Assembly (NCBI GenBank): GCA_964358165.1
Contig: CAYHOB010000006.1
Span: forward strand, 1 to 64,000
DNA from: Aquirufa sp038041145
GTDB lineage: Bacteria; Bacteroidota; Bacteroidia; Cytophagales; Spirosomataceae
Reading direction: 5' to 3'
Length of the DNA stretch: 64,000 nt
Part shown: piece by piece, positions 8,875-18,220 of the stretch
Position numbering within the stretch: the first letter of the stretch is position 1
Layout: each line of letters opens with the position of its first letter
Translations under genes and position numbers: made by a program
Notes under the pieces: model-generated
The model's database searches: none
Told to the model about the DNA's origin: nothing
What the model saw: only the letters and a program-made list of their open reading frames with translations

Positions 8875-9552
8875 TTAATCACGAGGGCAATAAACAGAAA
8901 TCAACGAATAGGTAATTGATATCGAACTCTGCAAATATTGATCTGTTTTACTCAAAGTGAAAACCGCTGGCTGTTCTCCCCAAGCCACTTGGCCATCCAA
9001 CATATTTGACATCGATTTACTTGTCCCAAACTCCCATTGTAAGCCCACCCGATTGTTTATCTGTGCCTTAATTCCCACACCAAAGGGTATGGCCCATGTA
9101 AAAAATGTCTTGGGTGTAGGAACATTCCCTGCTGGGCTAACAAATAAAAAACCTAAGCCTCCATATATAAATGGCGTCCAGTTTCGAACATGACGGTTCG
9201 CTTGGTAATCTTTAAAATTATAATCAACCAAACCTGCCATTTCAATTAATGGACTCGAAAATGAATTCGTCGAATAGGAAATACTTGGCAAACCAAAATT
9301 AGCCCCGTCGCCATTCAATCCCGTAAATGTTAATTTAGCGCGATAAGCAATGGCTTGGTCTGGCTGATAGCGCAATTGAAAGTTGACAGCCGTATTCGCC
9401 GTTTTCAATTGTGATAAATGGGGAATCAAATGCCAATCCGACAAATCTCCTTTATACATTGTGGCACCAGCACCCGCCGACATGCTCCACCGTTGGGCAT
9501 GCGTCAAATTGCTAAACATTGCAACCAATAAAATCAATACTATTTTTCTCAT
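8875..9552 (-). CDS. Predicted outer-membrane beta-barrel protein
   Basis: The 225 residues have a signal peptide (about 1-19, THA before the mature part), then alternating hydrophobic strands with Gly/aromatic patterning such as WTPFIYGGLGFLF and FFTWAIPFGVGIKAQINN. This fits an eight-stranded porin-like or PorT/DUF6089-like barrel. The ATG at 9552 overlaps the upstream stop by one base; a longer frame from a TTG at 9573 would run into the neighbour. The same architecture occurs in the upstream gene, so the two are probably paralogues. The usual position of DUF6089 genes before uppS-bamA supports an envelope role. No specific function is assigned. Confidence 0.75.
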   Translation of the reverse strand: MRKIVLILLVAMFSNLTHAQRWSMSAGAGATMYKGDLSDWHLIPHLSQLKTANTAVNFQLRYQPDQAIAYRAKLTFTGLNGDGANFGLPSISYSTNSFSSPLIEMAGLVDYNFKDYQANRHVRNWTPFIYGGLGFLFVSPAGNVPTPKTFFTWAIPFGVGIKAQINNRVGLQWEFGTSKSMSNMLDGQVAWGEQPAVFTLSKTDQYLQSSISITYSLISVYCPRD

Positions 9553-10508
9553 TAATTGGGCAACGGAGGACAATCAACTTTATTCCGCAAATGATAGATT
9601 AATCGAATTTGCGTGGTGAAATACTGATCAGGACCTGTAGAAATTTTAGGGGCAGCAACTGTCGCAGGAATCGGAATACGGTTTACCAAGGTATTGGCCG
9701 CAAAAGCTTCACCAGATCGATCCGTAAACAACATACTTCCTCCTACTGATGCAGGAGTAATGGCATTTCGAACATCCGTAACATCATCCAAATAATCCGT
9801 TATTGCGATGCGATAGCCAAAATCAAATCCAAGATCCATGTAATTGCTTATCTTATATCGAAATCCAACGCCAAAGGGAATCGATACACCCAATAATGAA
9901 TAATCAACTCCTTCATTTTTGTAGTCCAATAAACTTCCATTGCTTTCCGACAACCAAGGACCTTTGACAAGATTCCCTGAAGTTGGATCCAATCCTGCTT
10001 GCCTACGTGCATCTGGCGAATGTAAAAATCCGGTTACCCCTAAATAAACATAAGGAGAAACAGCATTTCGCTTCATGATATTCTCTGGATTTCCCCCGAT
10101 CTCATACATCCCTACAAGTGACAATTCCTTGATATCGTTCCGGAAATGCAGATTACGTCGAAAATTTGCATCCCAATCCCCCACTGGAGAAAAATAGCTG
10201 TCATCTCCAGCAATCCGGATGTAATTTAGCCCAAGATTTGCGCTAAAATTCGGTGACAAATGTCTTGTAAAGTTAACGCCCACATTCCACCTCGTCGTTT
10301 GAGCACCTACAGTAAATAATCCGGCCACAGGAACTAAATCACCAATATAATGCGAAGAACCAGCCCCAAATGAAATAGAAGTATGTTTTTTGAATACAGG
10401 GAAAGGTGATTTCTTACTTCCTTTTTGACCTAAAAACCACATTTGCGCATTCGAATCAATATGACCCAAACCCACCAATAACAGGACAAGAACGACTAAT
10501 CGAAACAT
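9552..10508 (-). CDS. DUF6089-like outer-membrane barrel protein
   Basis: The 318 residues have a signal peptide (about 1-21), then a mature start with the motif HTSISFGAGSSHYIGDL, typical of the DUF6089 proteins found upstream of uppS in Bacteroidota. Strands such as VGVNFTRHLSPNFSANLGLNY and LGVSIPFGVGFRYKISNYMDLGFDFGYR-like alternation predict a barrel. It lies upstream of and overlaps the second barrel gene by one base. Function is unknown; an envelope-biogenesis role is inferred only from conserved neighbourhood. Confidence 0.75.
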   Translation of the reverse strand: MFRLVVLVLLLVGLGHIDSNAQMWFLGQKGSKKSPFPVFKKHTSISFGAGSSHYIGDLVPVAGLFTVGAQTTRWNVGVNFTRHLSPNFSANLGLNYIRIAGDDSYFSPVGDWDANFRRNLHFRNDIKELSLVGMYEIGGNPENIMKRNAVSPYVYLGVTGFLHSPDARRQAGLDPTSGNLVKGPWLSESNGSLLDYKNEGVDYSLLGVSIPFGVGFRYKISNYMDLGFDFGYRIAITDYLDDVTDVRNAITPASVGGSMLFTDRSGEAFAANTLVNRIPIPATVAAPKISTGPDQYFTTQIRLIYHLRNKVDCPPLPN

Positions 10509-10591
10509 AGAGATATACTTAGCGTTTTAGCATCAACGAATATTTGAAATGATTGTTGTGCGAAATTCAAGTTTCGAAGATAACAATTTAT

Positions 10592-12127
10592 CTATTCAAT
10601 CACCAATTGACGCGTCATTCGACCTCCCCGACTTGTGCTTAAACTGATCAAATAATGCCCTGCAGCATATCCCTGCAAATTAAAATTGACCGAATAGGAT
10701 CCCACTTTTCGCAAGCCAGAATCGATCAAATGAAGTTGTCTGCCTTGCATATCAAATAATGCCAGCGTAATACTCGCCTCCTCAAATATGCCATACTGCA
10801 ATAAGGTATTATCACTTGCTGGATTCGGCCATGGCGCGATTAATTCCATCGAAACAGCTTCAGGAAGCAAATCTGGCGAATTCTTAAAGATGGGCAAGCG
10901 CTCAAAGGTGGCATTAAATATCTGCTGCGAACGCACATTATCCAAGCCCAAATGATCCCTCAACACCGTACTGTAGACTTGACGGTAATCGTAATTAAAT
11001 TTCAAATCTCTATTACTATCTAAGGCTTTCAAATTTGGATTCGCACCAATCAAGCCTCCCCGAACTGTCTTTCCTATAAATAACATGGGTGCTGCCGTTC
11101 CATGGTCTGTTCCCGCAGTACCATTTTGGTTTACTCGCCGACCAAATTCTGAGAACGTCATCACATTAATTCGATCCGATAAATTTTGATTATCCATGTC
11201 CAACTGAAAAGTCGTCACGGCATCCGATATCGTTTTCCATAAGTTGGCATGTTGTGTCAACTGATTTGCATGCGTATCAAATCCACCTATGTTCAACAAA
11301 TAAACCGGAGTCTCCAAGCCTCCCGAAATCAATTTAGAAACAATGCCAAATTGCCGACCAAGATTCGTCGTTGGATATGTAATCGTATTTTTTCCTTTCG
11401 TTGCTCCGTCACGAATGACCCCCGCATATTGCAAGGACGCTGCTGCAATTTGCTTCAAAAAGCCCAATTCGTCGCCAGCTAATGTGGCAGGAGGAATATC
11501 CGAATCCGAAGGTGTCCCACTGACTAATTGATAAAATAAATTGGGATCCTCAAATACTGTACTAAAACCTCCTTGTTCGGATTGAAATAATAATGATTCA
11601 ACGGAACCTAATTGAACAGCCATAGGGTGTTTGGCTAGGGTCATCGGAAATTCAGGGTACCGCGTTTTTAAGAAGCGACCTGCCCAACCTTCATCCAAAA
11701 CTGTTGCTGCATCTGATCCCGAATTCCAAATGTCCGTCGCCCGAAAGTGCGAACGATTGGGATTAGGATAACCGATATTTTGGGCAATGCTCACCTGCCC
11801 TTGGTCGTATAATTTCTTTAACCCCACAGCGGATGGATGCAAATACATCCCTTGGTCAAGCTTTAATGCCGCGTCTTTTTTAATGGCCAAGGTTGGTCTA
11901 GCTGAATGGTACAAATCATCCTCTGCAGGAATGATAGTATTCAGCCCATCATTTCCTCCACCTAACTGAATGATAATCAATACCTTCCCAGCCTCAGCAT
12001 TTGCAGCATAAGCCGCTGGTATCTGCCCAAATGCTCTGCCAGTCACGGTTCCTAAACCTATACCTACCCCACCCGACAAGATGGCCATTTGTTGTAAAAA
12101 TGCTTTCCGATTCATCTGCTTTTTCAT
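10592..12127 (-). CDS. DUF1501 protein with T9SS-type C-terminal sorting domain
   Basis: An exported DUF1501 family protein (alkaline-phosphatase-like fold family, function unknown) of 511 residues. An N-terminal signal segment holds AILSGGVGIGLG (about 14-25). IIQLGGGNDGLNTIIP and a central TFSEFGRRVNQNGTAGTDHG are family hallmarks with metal-binding-type Asp/His residues. The last 80 residues (APWPNPASDN, then LFDMQGRQ, and LISLSTSRGG near the end) form a type A C-terminal domain for secretion by the type IX system. It starts 3 bases after the DUF1800 stop codon; the two families are nearly always paired. Cell-surface location is inferred. Confidence 0.87.
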   Translation of the reverse strand: MKKQMNRKAFLQQMAILSGGVGIGLGTVTGRAFGQIPAAYAANAEAGKVLIIIQLGGGNDGLNTIIPAEDDLYHSARPTLAIKKDAALKLDQGMYLHPSAVGLKKLYDQGQVSIAQNIGYPNPNRSHFRATDIWNSGSDAATVLDEGWAGRFLKTRYPEFPMTLAKHPMAVQLGSVESLLFQSEQGGFSTVFEDPNLFYQLVSGTPSDSDIPPATLAGDELGFLKQIAAASLQYAGVIRDGATKGKNTITYPTTNLGRQFGIVSKLISGGLETPVYLLNIGGFDTHANQLTQHANLWKTISDAVTTFQLDMDNQNLSDRINVMTFSEFGRRVNQNGTAGTDHGTAAPMLFIGKTVRGGLIGANPNLKALDSNRDLKFNYDYRQVYSTVLRDHLGLDNVRSQQIFNATFERLPIFKNSPDLLPEAVSMELIAPWPNPASDNTLLQYGIFEEASITLALFDMQGRQLHLIDSGLRKVGSYSVNFNLQGYAAGHYLISLSTSRGGRMTRQLVIE

Positions 12128-12130
12128 GGC

Positions 12131-13501
12131 CTAATTGAGTTGGTATTCTGGCAAACGCATGATCGCCTTGAGCAAACGAACGATGCGCGCATCTGCCTGA
12201 GGTGTATACGTTGACCAATTTGCCGCCAAGGTTCCGTCCAACAAAGTGTCTAACAAAAACTGTCGTTTCGTATCTGTAATCGGAAATAATAGCAACGAGT
12301 CTATGACATCGTTGACAAACAAGACTGCTTTCTCGCTATTTGAAAAACTTCGCGCATAGGTTAACGGAACTAACTTCCCCGTCACGGTTGTCCCGTTGAA
12401 TCGTTTGCCTGTCAATAGCGAATCCGTAAATCCACCCCGGTAGGAATAGGTCGTGGAACTGATCCAGTCTCTTTGGCCGGGCCATCCTGCCACATTTGGC
12501 GGTTGAAACAATTGCATTTGCAACAGTTTCGCCATTTCATAGAGATTTACTAAATCGGGGGATTTAACTTGAAGCGCTTTGAGTGAACCCACCATCAATT
12601 CCTGCGGGTCCTTGATGTGACTTGCACGAAATGCGCTTTGATAAAAATGATCTGATAAAAACATGAAACGCAATAATGGTTTCATTTCATAATTATTCGT
12701 CCGCAAGACCGTTGCCATTTGGGTAACAAAAGCCTCATCGGGTTTGTAGTAAATGAAAGCTTTGTATAGCTTCCTGCAGATAAATTGAGCACAGGCTTTT
12801 TGTTCAAAAATCAAATCCACTAGGGAATTCACATTGTATTGAGCCGTTTTCCCAAAGATGCTCAGGGAAGATTCTTTATGCCAGCGGGTAGGATCAAAAA
12901 CGGAAGTCAATCCTTTCACTTGCCAGCCTGAAAGGACTTTGGCAGCCTGTTTGATATCATTTTCGGTGTAATTACCGATCCCCAGGGTGAATAACTCCAA
13001 CAATTCCCGACCGTAATTTTCATTTGGGCCCGTGCCCCGACTGTTATTTCCGTCCAGATAAATGAGCATGGTGGGATCAATGCTGATCTCTTTGACTAAC
13101 TGCTTGAAATTGCCAAATGCGAATTTGCGAAACAATTGATTTTGCTGGTACATATATTGTGGATAATTGACTTTATCCCGTTCACATGAAAAGTGATTAT
13201 GCCAAAAGAGTACCATCTTTTCCTGCATATTCAATTCTTCCGTAAACATTCGATTATTCCACCAATAGGTCAGTTCGCGATACCAAGTACCCGCTTCTCC
13301 CGAATCTTGTTGGGCCTGCGCCGGAATCGTATTTACCCAAGTATTGGGGGCCGCCGGCAAGGACTTGTCTTTCAAAATAGCTAGGTCAACTAAATCTTCC
13401 AGCGTACCATACCCCATGGCTTGTTGGAGATGATCTTTGGAGAAACCAAAGAGTGATCGGGCCAACAAATGTTTAGCATTCGGTAAGGAAAGACTGGGCA
13501 T
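12131..13501 (-). CDS. DUF1800 domain protein
   Basis: A 456-residue protein of the DUF1800 family, found paired with DUF1501 in many Bacteroidota and Planctomycetes; the biochemical role is unknown. Typical features are the N-terminal HLLARSLFGFSKDHLQQA, MVLFWHNHFSCERDKV near residue 100, NENYGRELLELFTLGIGNY near 160 and QPPNVAGWPGQRDWISS near 340. No clear signal peptide is seen at the chosen ATG, although the partner is exported. Either the N-terminus is processed unconventionally or it acts inside the cell. It is the first gene of a two-gene unit. Confidence 0.85.
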   Translation of the reverse strand: MPSLSLPNAKHLLARSLFGFSKDHLQQAMGYGTLEDLVDLAILKDKSLPAAPNTWVNTIPAQAQQDSGEAGTWYRELTYWWNNRMFTEELNMQEKMVLFWHNHFSCERDKVNYPQYMYQQNQLFRKFAFGNFKQLVKEISIDPTMLIYLDGNNSRGTGPNENYGRELLELFTLGIGNYTENDIKQAAKVLSGWQVKGLTSVFDPTRWHKESSLSIFGKTAQYNVNSLVDLIFEQKACAQFICRKLYKAFIYYKPDEAFVTQMATVLRTNNYEMKPLLRFMFLSDHFYQSAFRASHIKDPQELMVGSLKALQVKSPDLVNLYEMAKLLQMQLFQPPNVAGWPGQRDWISSTTYSYRGGFTDSLLTGKRFNGTTVTGKLVPLTYARSFSNSEKAVLFVNDVIDSLLLFPITDTKRQFLLDTLLDGTLAANWSTYTPQADARIVRLLKAIMRLPEYQLN

Positions 13502-13563
13502 TATTTAGTAGAATTTTGCCCAAGGTAATTTTTAAAAATAGATAATCAAAAAACTGATAAATT

Positions 13564-14028
13564 TTATTTCTTAAATCTAATTTCGATTGTGGTATCAGGT
13601 TTAGAATATCGGGTAATGAGTACCTTTAAGCTACCAGATGCTTTCTTAATTCGCTGAGGAACTGCGACTTGCTCAAAAAATACAGAATCTGCTTGATATA
13701 AATCCAATTTCTTCCGTTTGCCTTCCTTTTCTACCACCACGAGCAGGTAGTGAATCTCACTTTTGTCACTCGCATCTGCGAACTTTTTGCGCAAGGTTCC
13801 ATCAATTTCCATGTCGCGCACTTCGGATTCTGAATCATAGACTTTCTCTGCCCACAATTGTGGCAAAATAAGCTGACCTAACAAGCCCATGCCCACTAAT
13901 ACAAAAAGATAAGTCGTAAAATTCTTCGAACCACCTTGCCCTGATGAACCACTAAACATATCGCCAAAAAGCGGCATCTTGAGTTTTTTTCGAGGGGCGC
14001 GACGCGGAGGTATTGGATAATCAGCCAT
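13564..14028 (-). CDS. Unrecognised single-span membrane protein
   Basis: A 154-residue protein I do not recognise. The N-terminal 36 residues are basic and proline-rich (PIPPRRAPRKKLK). One membrane segment follows at about 37-58 (FTTYLFVLVGMGLLGQLILP), then a charged soluble domain of about 95 residues with beta-like alternation. This looks like an inner-membrane protein with a periplasmic or cytoplasmic small domain. It is divergent from secA and separated from it by 152 bases containing an 11-bp inverted repeat. It may be transcribed with the DUF1800/DUF1501 pair (gap of 62 bases). Confidence 0.6.
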   Translation of the reverse strand: MADYPIPPRRAPRKKLKMPLFGDMFSGSSGQGGSKNFTTYLFVLVGMGLLGQLILPQLWAEKVYDSESEVRDMEIDGTLRKKFADASDKSEIHYLLVVVEKEGKRKKLDLYQADSVFFEQVAVPQRIKKASGSLKVLITRYSKPDTTIEIRFKK

Positions 14029-14031
14029 AGG

Positions 14032-14070
14032 AATTCGAAATTGAGCTACAAAACAAATGAATTTCGAATT
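14032..14070. promoter_or_regulatory. Perfect 11-bp inverted repeat in the secA divergent region
   Basis: AATTCGAAATT (14032-14042) and AATTTCGAATT (14060-14070) are exact reverse complements with a 17-base spacer. They lie between the minus-strand gene starting at 14028 and secA. The sequence could be an operator or fold in the leader of either transcript. A shorter pair, AATCCG and CGGATT, follows at 14073-14091. Confidence 0.45.
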
Positions 14071-14180
14071 GAAATCCGTAAAAATTTCGGATTAATTCTC
14101 GGAACATAGCAAGGATAAAAATTCAAATTGGTAAATTGCAAATTAAATTATCACCAAGCCTAGGTAGGCCCTATTTTACC

Positions 14181-17100
14181 ATGTTTTCAATACTAAGCAA
14201 AAGCGTTACAAAAATATTTGGCACGAAGTCGGAACGTGACATTAAAGCAATCATGCCGATTGTGGAAAAAATCAAGGAAGAATATGCTCGTTTGCATGAG
14301 CTTTCTGATGATGCTCTACGTGGCAAGACCTACGAATTCAAACAACGTATTCAAGAGTTTTTAGCAGATATCGATGCACAAATTGTTTCGTTGCGCGAAC
14401 AAGGAAACGTAACGGAGGATGTAGATGAGAAGGAGACTTTCTTTCTTCAGATCGACAAATTAAATGAAGATCGAAATAAGCAGTTGGAAATTGTACTATT
14501 GGAAATTCTTCCTGAGGCCTTTGCTGTCGTGAAAGAAACCGCTCGTCGTTTGACCGAAAACAAGAAATTGGTCGTAACGGCTACGGTAGAAGATAAATTC
14601 ATTGCTGCCAAAAAGGCAAATGTTGTGATTGAAGGTGAAAAAGCGATTTGGCATAATCAATGGCTGGCCGCTGGAAACCAAATCACCTGGGACATGATTC
14701 ACTACGACGTGCAGTTGATCGGTGGTATCGTGTTACACCAAGGAAAGATTTCTGAAATGGGTACAGGAGAAGGAAAAACGTTGGTTTCTACACTTCCTAC
14801 TTATTTAAATGCATTAGCTGGAAGAGGCGTTCATTTAGTAACGGTAAATGATTACTTGGCGAAACGTGACTCGGAATGGAATGCTCCTTTATTTGAATTC
14901 CATGGTTTGAAGGTGGATTGCATCGACAAGCATGAACCGAATACGGAAGAGCGCCGACAAGCCTATTTGGCAGATATTACTTACGGAACGAACAATGAAT
15001 TTGGTTTTGATTATTTGCGTGACAACATGGCGCGCAGTTTGGAAGATCAGGTTCAGCGTCCGCACCATTTTGCCATGGTGGATGAGGTTGACTCCGTGTT
15101 AATTGATGATGCTCGTACGCCATTAATTATCTCAGGACCTATTCCAAAGGGTGATGAGCAGGAATTCGAAGCTTTCCAACCCCGCGTTCATAAATTGGTG
15201 GAAGCACAAAAACAGATCGTTCAAAACTTATTAGTTGAAGCAAAAAAAGCGATTGCTACTGGCGATAAAAAAGATGGAGGATTAGCTTTATTCCGTGCTT
15301 ACCGCGGATTACCTAAATCGAAACCTTTGATTAAATTCTTGTCGGAAAGCGGCATGAAGCAATTGATGCATGAGACGGAATCGATTTATTTGGCAGAAAA
15401 CCAAAAATTGATGCCTCAGGCAGACGAACCGTTGTTGTTCACGATTGAGGAGAAGAACAATCAAGTCGAATTAACTGAGCAGGGATTAGCGTTCATGAGC
15501 GGGAATACGGAAAATCCAAACTTTTTCGTGTTACCGCATTTGTCGATCGATTTAAATAAAATTGAGAAGAATAAAGAGTTGTCTGATGCGGAGCGTTTGG
15601 CACAGAAGGAGCAGTTGATTTTGGAATACAATGAGAAGGCGTCACGCATTCATACGGTAAACCAATTATTAAAGGCCTATACTTTATTCGAAAAAGACAC
15701 TGAGTACATCTTAGTGGAGGGTAAAGTGAAGATCGTCGACGAGCAAACGGGGCGTGTGATGGAGGGCCGTCGTTATTCGGACGGATTACATCAGGCGATT
15801 GAGGCCAAAGAGGGTGTGAACGTGGAGGATGCGTCACAAACCTATGCGACAATTACCTTGCAGAATTACTTCCGTATGTACCACAAATTAGGTGGTATGA
15901 CAGGAACGGCGGAGACTGAGGCGGGAGAATTTTGGACGATTTATAAATTGGATGTTGTTTCAATTCCAACGAATCGCACAATCCAACGAAAAGACCACGA
16001 GGATAAAGTATACCGTACGGTACGCGAGAAATACAATGCCGTCGCAGAAGAAATTCAAGAATTAGTTGCGGCTGGCAGACCGGTATTGGTGGGAACAACA
16101 TCCGTTGAGAACTCTGAATTACTAAGTCGTTTATTGAATATTCGCAAGATTCAGCACAATGTCTTGAATGCGAAACAACATGCCCGTGAGGCGGAAATTG
16201 TTGCGGAAGCTGGACAATCAGGAAAAGTAACGATCGCCACCAACATGGCTGGTCGGGGTACGGATATCAAATTGAGTCCGGAATCAAAGGCAGCTGGCGG
16301 ATTAGCGATTATCGGTACGGAGCGTCACGAATCGCGCCGGGTTGACCGCCAATTACGCGGTCGGGCTGGTCGGCAAGGAGACGTGGGATCATCCCAATTC
16401 TTCGTGTCATTAGAAGACAATTTGATGCGTTTATTTGGGTCGGATCGTATTGCAAAAGTGATGGATCGTTTGGGTATGGAAGAAGGCGAAGTGATCCAGC
16501 ATTCGATGATTACAAACTCGATTGAACGTGCTCAGAAGAAAGTAGAAGAAAACAACTTTGGCATTCGTAAGCGATTATTGGAATACGATGACGTGATGAA
16601 TTACCAACGGAATGCGATCTATAAGCGTCGGCAAAATGCCTTATTTGGCGAACGTTTATCGTTAGACATCATCAACATCTTGTTTGATGTATGCCAAGAT
16701 ATCACGACGAGTTATTCAAATTACGAGGAGCTAGAATTGAAAGTAATTGAATTGTTGGGCATGGAACCCCCATTCACTACGGAAGAATTCAATCGTTTGC
16801 CGGTGGATAAACGTACGGAACAATTGTTCTTAGCGGCAGAGATTCACTACAAAACGAAAAATGATATTATCGCACAGCAGGTAATACAGGTAGCTGAGGA
16901 AGCGAAACGACAGGGATTCTCAGGCATTCAGGTGCCAATTTCCAATGGCCACATGGTCACGGGAGTTGTGGTTGATGCGGACAAAACACTAGCGAGTCAA
17001 GGAAAAGAGGTTATCACCGAGATGGAGAAATTCATCACATTGACCTTGATCGACCAGGAGTGGAAAGAGCATTTGCGTGAGATGGATGATTTGAAGCAAT

Positions 17101-17540
17101 CGGTTCAAAATGCGGTATTTGAGCAGAAGGATCCTTTATTGATTTATAAGTTTGAGGCGGTGAATTTATTCCAACGTTTCGTGGCGCGCGTGAACTCGGA
17201 TACCATCAGCTTTGTGATCAAGGCTGAAATTCCAGCGGCACAATCGACCAACCAAACGGCACCGAAGGCACCCAAAGAGAAAGCCCCCAAATTGCAAATG
17301 AGTAAAGATGATGCCTTATCATCATTATTGGGCGGATTAGCTGGCGCACAAGAAGACCCAGGTTATCATGATCCATCGGCAGGCCAAGCGGAGCGCGTAG
17401 CACCCCGACAAGCCATCAAAATTGCGGATCGTAACCAACGCGTAACGGTACAATACCAAGATGGAAGCATCAAGGAAAATGTCAAATACAAGGCGGTGGA
17501 AGCGGATGTGGAGAGCGGGAAAGCGGTGGTTATTGAATGA
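14181..17540 (+). CDS. secA: Preprotein translocase ATPase SecA
   Basis: Motor ATPase that drives preproteins through SecYEG. It has 1119 residues, longer than the roughly 900 of E. coli, as is usual for Bacteroidota, with insertions in the N-terminal part. Walker A is MGTGEGKT near residue 192 and the Walker B/DEAD-type motif is VDEVDSVLIDDARTPLI near 300. The helicase half carries TNMAGRGTDIKL, GTERHESRRVDRQLRGRAGR and the helical scaffold IRKRLLEYDDVMNYQR. The C-terminus lacks the Cys-rich zinc motif used for SecB binding. I chose the ATG at 14181 because FSILSKSVTKIFGTKSERD matches the family start. A repeat array begins just after the stop. Confidence 0.97.
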   Translation: MFSILSKSVTKIFGTKSERDIKAIMPIVEKIKEEYARLHELSDDALRGKTYEFKQRIQEFLADIDAQIVSLREQGNVTEDVDEKETFFLQIDKLNEDRNKQLEIVLLEILPEAFAVVKETARRLTENKKLVVTATVEDKFIAAKKANVVIEGEKAIWHNQWLAAGNQITWDMIHYDVQLIGGIVLHQGKISEMGTGEGKTLVSTLPTYLNALAGRGVHLVTVNDYLAKRDSEWNAPLFEFHGLKVDCIDKHEPNTEERRQAYLADITYGTNNEFGFDYLRDNMARSLEDQVQRPHHFAMVDEVDSVLIDDARTPLIISGPIPKGDEQEFEAFQPRVHKLVEAQKQIVQNLLVEAKKAIATGDKKDGGLALFRAYRGLPKSKPLIKFLSESGMKQLMHETESIYLAENQKLMPQADEPLLFTIEEKNNQVELTEQGLAFMSGNTENPNFFVLPHLSIDLNKIEKNKELSDAERLAQKEQLILEYNEKASRIHTVNQLLKAYTLFEKDTEYILVEGKVKIVDEQTGRVMEGRRYSDGLHQAIEAKEGVNVEDASQTYATITLQNYFRMYHKLGGMTGTAETEAGEFWTIYKLDVVSIPTNRTIQRKDHEDKVYRTVREKYNAVAEEIQELVAAGRPVLVGTTSVENSELLSRLLNIRKIQHNVLNAKQHAREAEIVAEAGQSGKVTIATNMAGRGTDIKLSPESKAAGGLAIIGTERHESRRVDRQLRGRAGRQGDVGSSQFFVSLEDNLMRLFGSDRIAKVMDRLGMEEGEVIQHSMITNSIERAQKKVEENNFGIRKRLLEYDDVMNYQRNAIYKRRQNALFGERLSLDIINILFDVCQDITTSYSNYEELELKVIELLGMEPPFTTEEFNRLPVDKRTEQLFLAAEIHYKTKNDIIAQQVIQVAEEAKRQGFSGIQVPISNGHMVTGVVVDADKTLASQGKEVITEMEKFITLTLIDQEWKEHLREMDDLKQSVQNAVFEQKDPLLIYKFEAVNLFQRFVARVNSDTISFVIKAEIPAAQSTNQTAPKAPKEKAPKLQMSKDDALSSLLGGLAGAQEDPGYHDPSAGQAERVAPRQAIKIADRNQRVTVQYQDGSIKENVKYKAVEADVESGKAVVIE

Positions 17541-17700
17541 GGTAAGAGGTAAGAGTTAAGAGGTAAAGTCATTTCTTGACGACTAGTGACTAGCGACTGA
17601 CTACTTAAGAGTTAAGAATTAAGAGATAAAGTCATTTCTTGACGTCTAGTGACTGACGACTAGTGACTAGCGACTGACTACTTAAGAATTAAGAGGTAAA
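17541..17700. repeat. Composite heptameric repeat array after secA
   Basis: It begins directly after the secA stop codon with GGTAAGAGG units. A block of about 75 bases then occurs twice, each made of a linker near TAAAGTCATTTCTTGAC, several GACTAGY/GACTGAC heptads and TTAAGAR units. The linker is the same as in the array at 3924-4160 apart from C to T. The remaining gap, 17701-17754, is AT-rich with nothing visible. Confidence 0.85.
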
Positions 17701-17754
17701 TGGGTAATTCTATTTATTGATAATTTTTAATTTTATCAGTTCCATTTAGCATTG

Positions 17755-17793
17755 TTCGGATTTATGTTACTACGATTGTGACATAAATCCGAA
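17755..17793 (+). promoter_or_regulatory. Perfect 13-bp inverted repeat just before a small ORF
   Basis: TTCGGATTTATGT (17755-17767) and ACATAAATCCGAA (17781-17793) are exact reverse complements separated by 13 bases. The right arm ends 3 bases before the ATG at 17797. In RNA it would form a stable hairpin covering the translation start region; in DNA it could bind a dimer, perhaps the product itself. Confidence 0.65.
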
Positions 17794-17796
17794 TCG

Positions 17797-18153
17797 ATGA
17801 AATCTGCAAGTGCCATATCAACGAAGTCATTCAATTTTGCACTTAAAATAATTCGTGCAAACCAAATTCTAATAAGTTCTCATAAGGAATATGTAATAAG
17901 CAAACAATTGCTTAGATCTGGAACCTCAATCGGAGCGAATGTTGCCGAAAGTGGGGGCGCATTTACAAGAAATGATTTCGAATTTAAATTATCGCTTGCT
18001 TATAAAGAAGCTAGAGAGACGGGGTATTGGTTAAAACTACTTATGGCAAGCAACCTTCTTGATCCAAATCTGGTGGATGAATTAATTAAAGATATTGAAG
18101 AACTACAAAGGTTAATCGGCTCATCACTAATAACAATTCGAACAGTGAAGTAA
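17797..18153 (+). CDS. Four-helix bundle protein (S23/Avd-like)
   Basis: A 118-residue protein of the family named after intervening sequences of 23S rRNA, related to the Avd subunit of diversity-generating retroelements. FNFALKIIRANQILIS, LLRSGTSIGANVAESGGAF (about 40-58) and KEARETGYWLKLL are the family hallmark. These proteins form pentameric barrels and are often encoded as single genes in Bacteroidota; their role as free genes is unknown. No reverse transcriptase or variable repeat is seen nearby, so it is not part of a retroelement. It sits between two repeat arrays and has a 13-bp inverted repeat at its start. Confidence 0.87.
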   Translation: MKSASAISTKSFNFALKIIRANQILISSHKEYVISKQLLRSGTSIGANVAESGGAFTRNDFEFKLSLAYKEARETGYWLKLLMASNLLDPNLVDELIKDIEELQRLIGSSLITIRTVK

Positions 18154-18162
18154 AACGCCACC

Positions 18163-18220
18163 TTCTTAAATTCTTAACTCTTACCTCATACTCCTTCATC
18201 CGTCTAACGTCCAACGTCTA
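18163..18220. repeat. Heptameric repeats after proB, minus orientation
   Basis: Read on the minus strand, the TAG stop of proB is the first triplet of heptads TAGACGT, TGGACGT and TAGACGG. After a short interruption TAAGAGT/TTAAGAA units follow. These are the third (ACG type) and first (TAAGAG type) unit families of this window, together in one array of about 60 bases. Confidence 0.75.

Noticed and set aside
15493..15852. Minus-strand open frame inside secA
   Set aside because: It lies opposite a strongly conserved gene, has no recognisable motif and follows from the codon pattern of secA.
17797..18153. Diversity-generating retroelement because of the Avd-like protein
   Set aside because: No reverse transcriptase, template repeat or variable repeat was found nearby.
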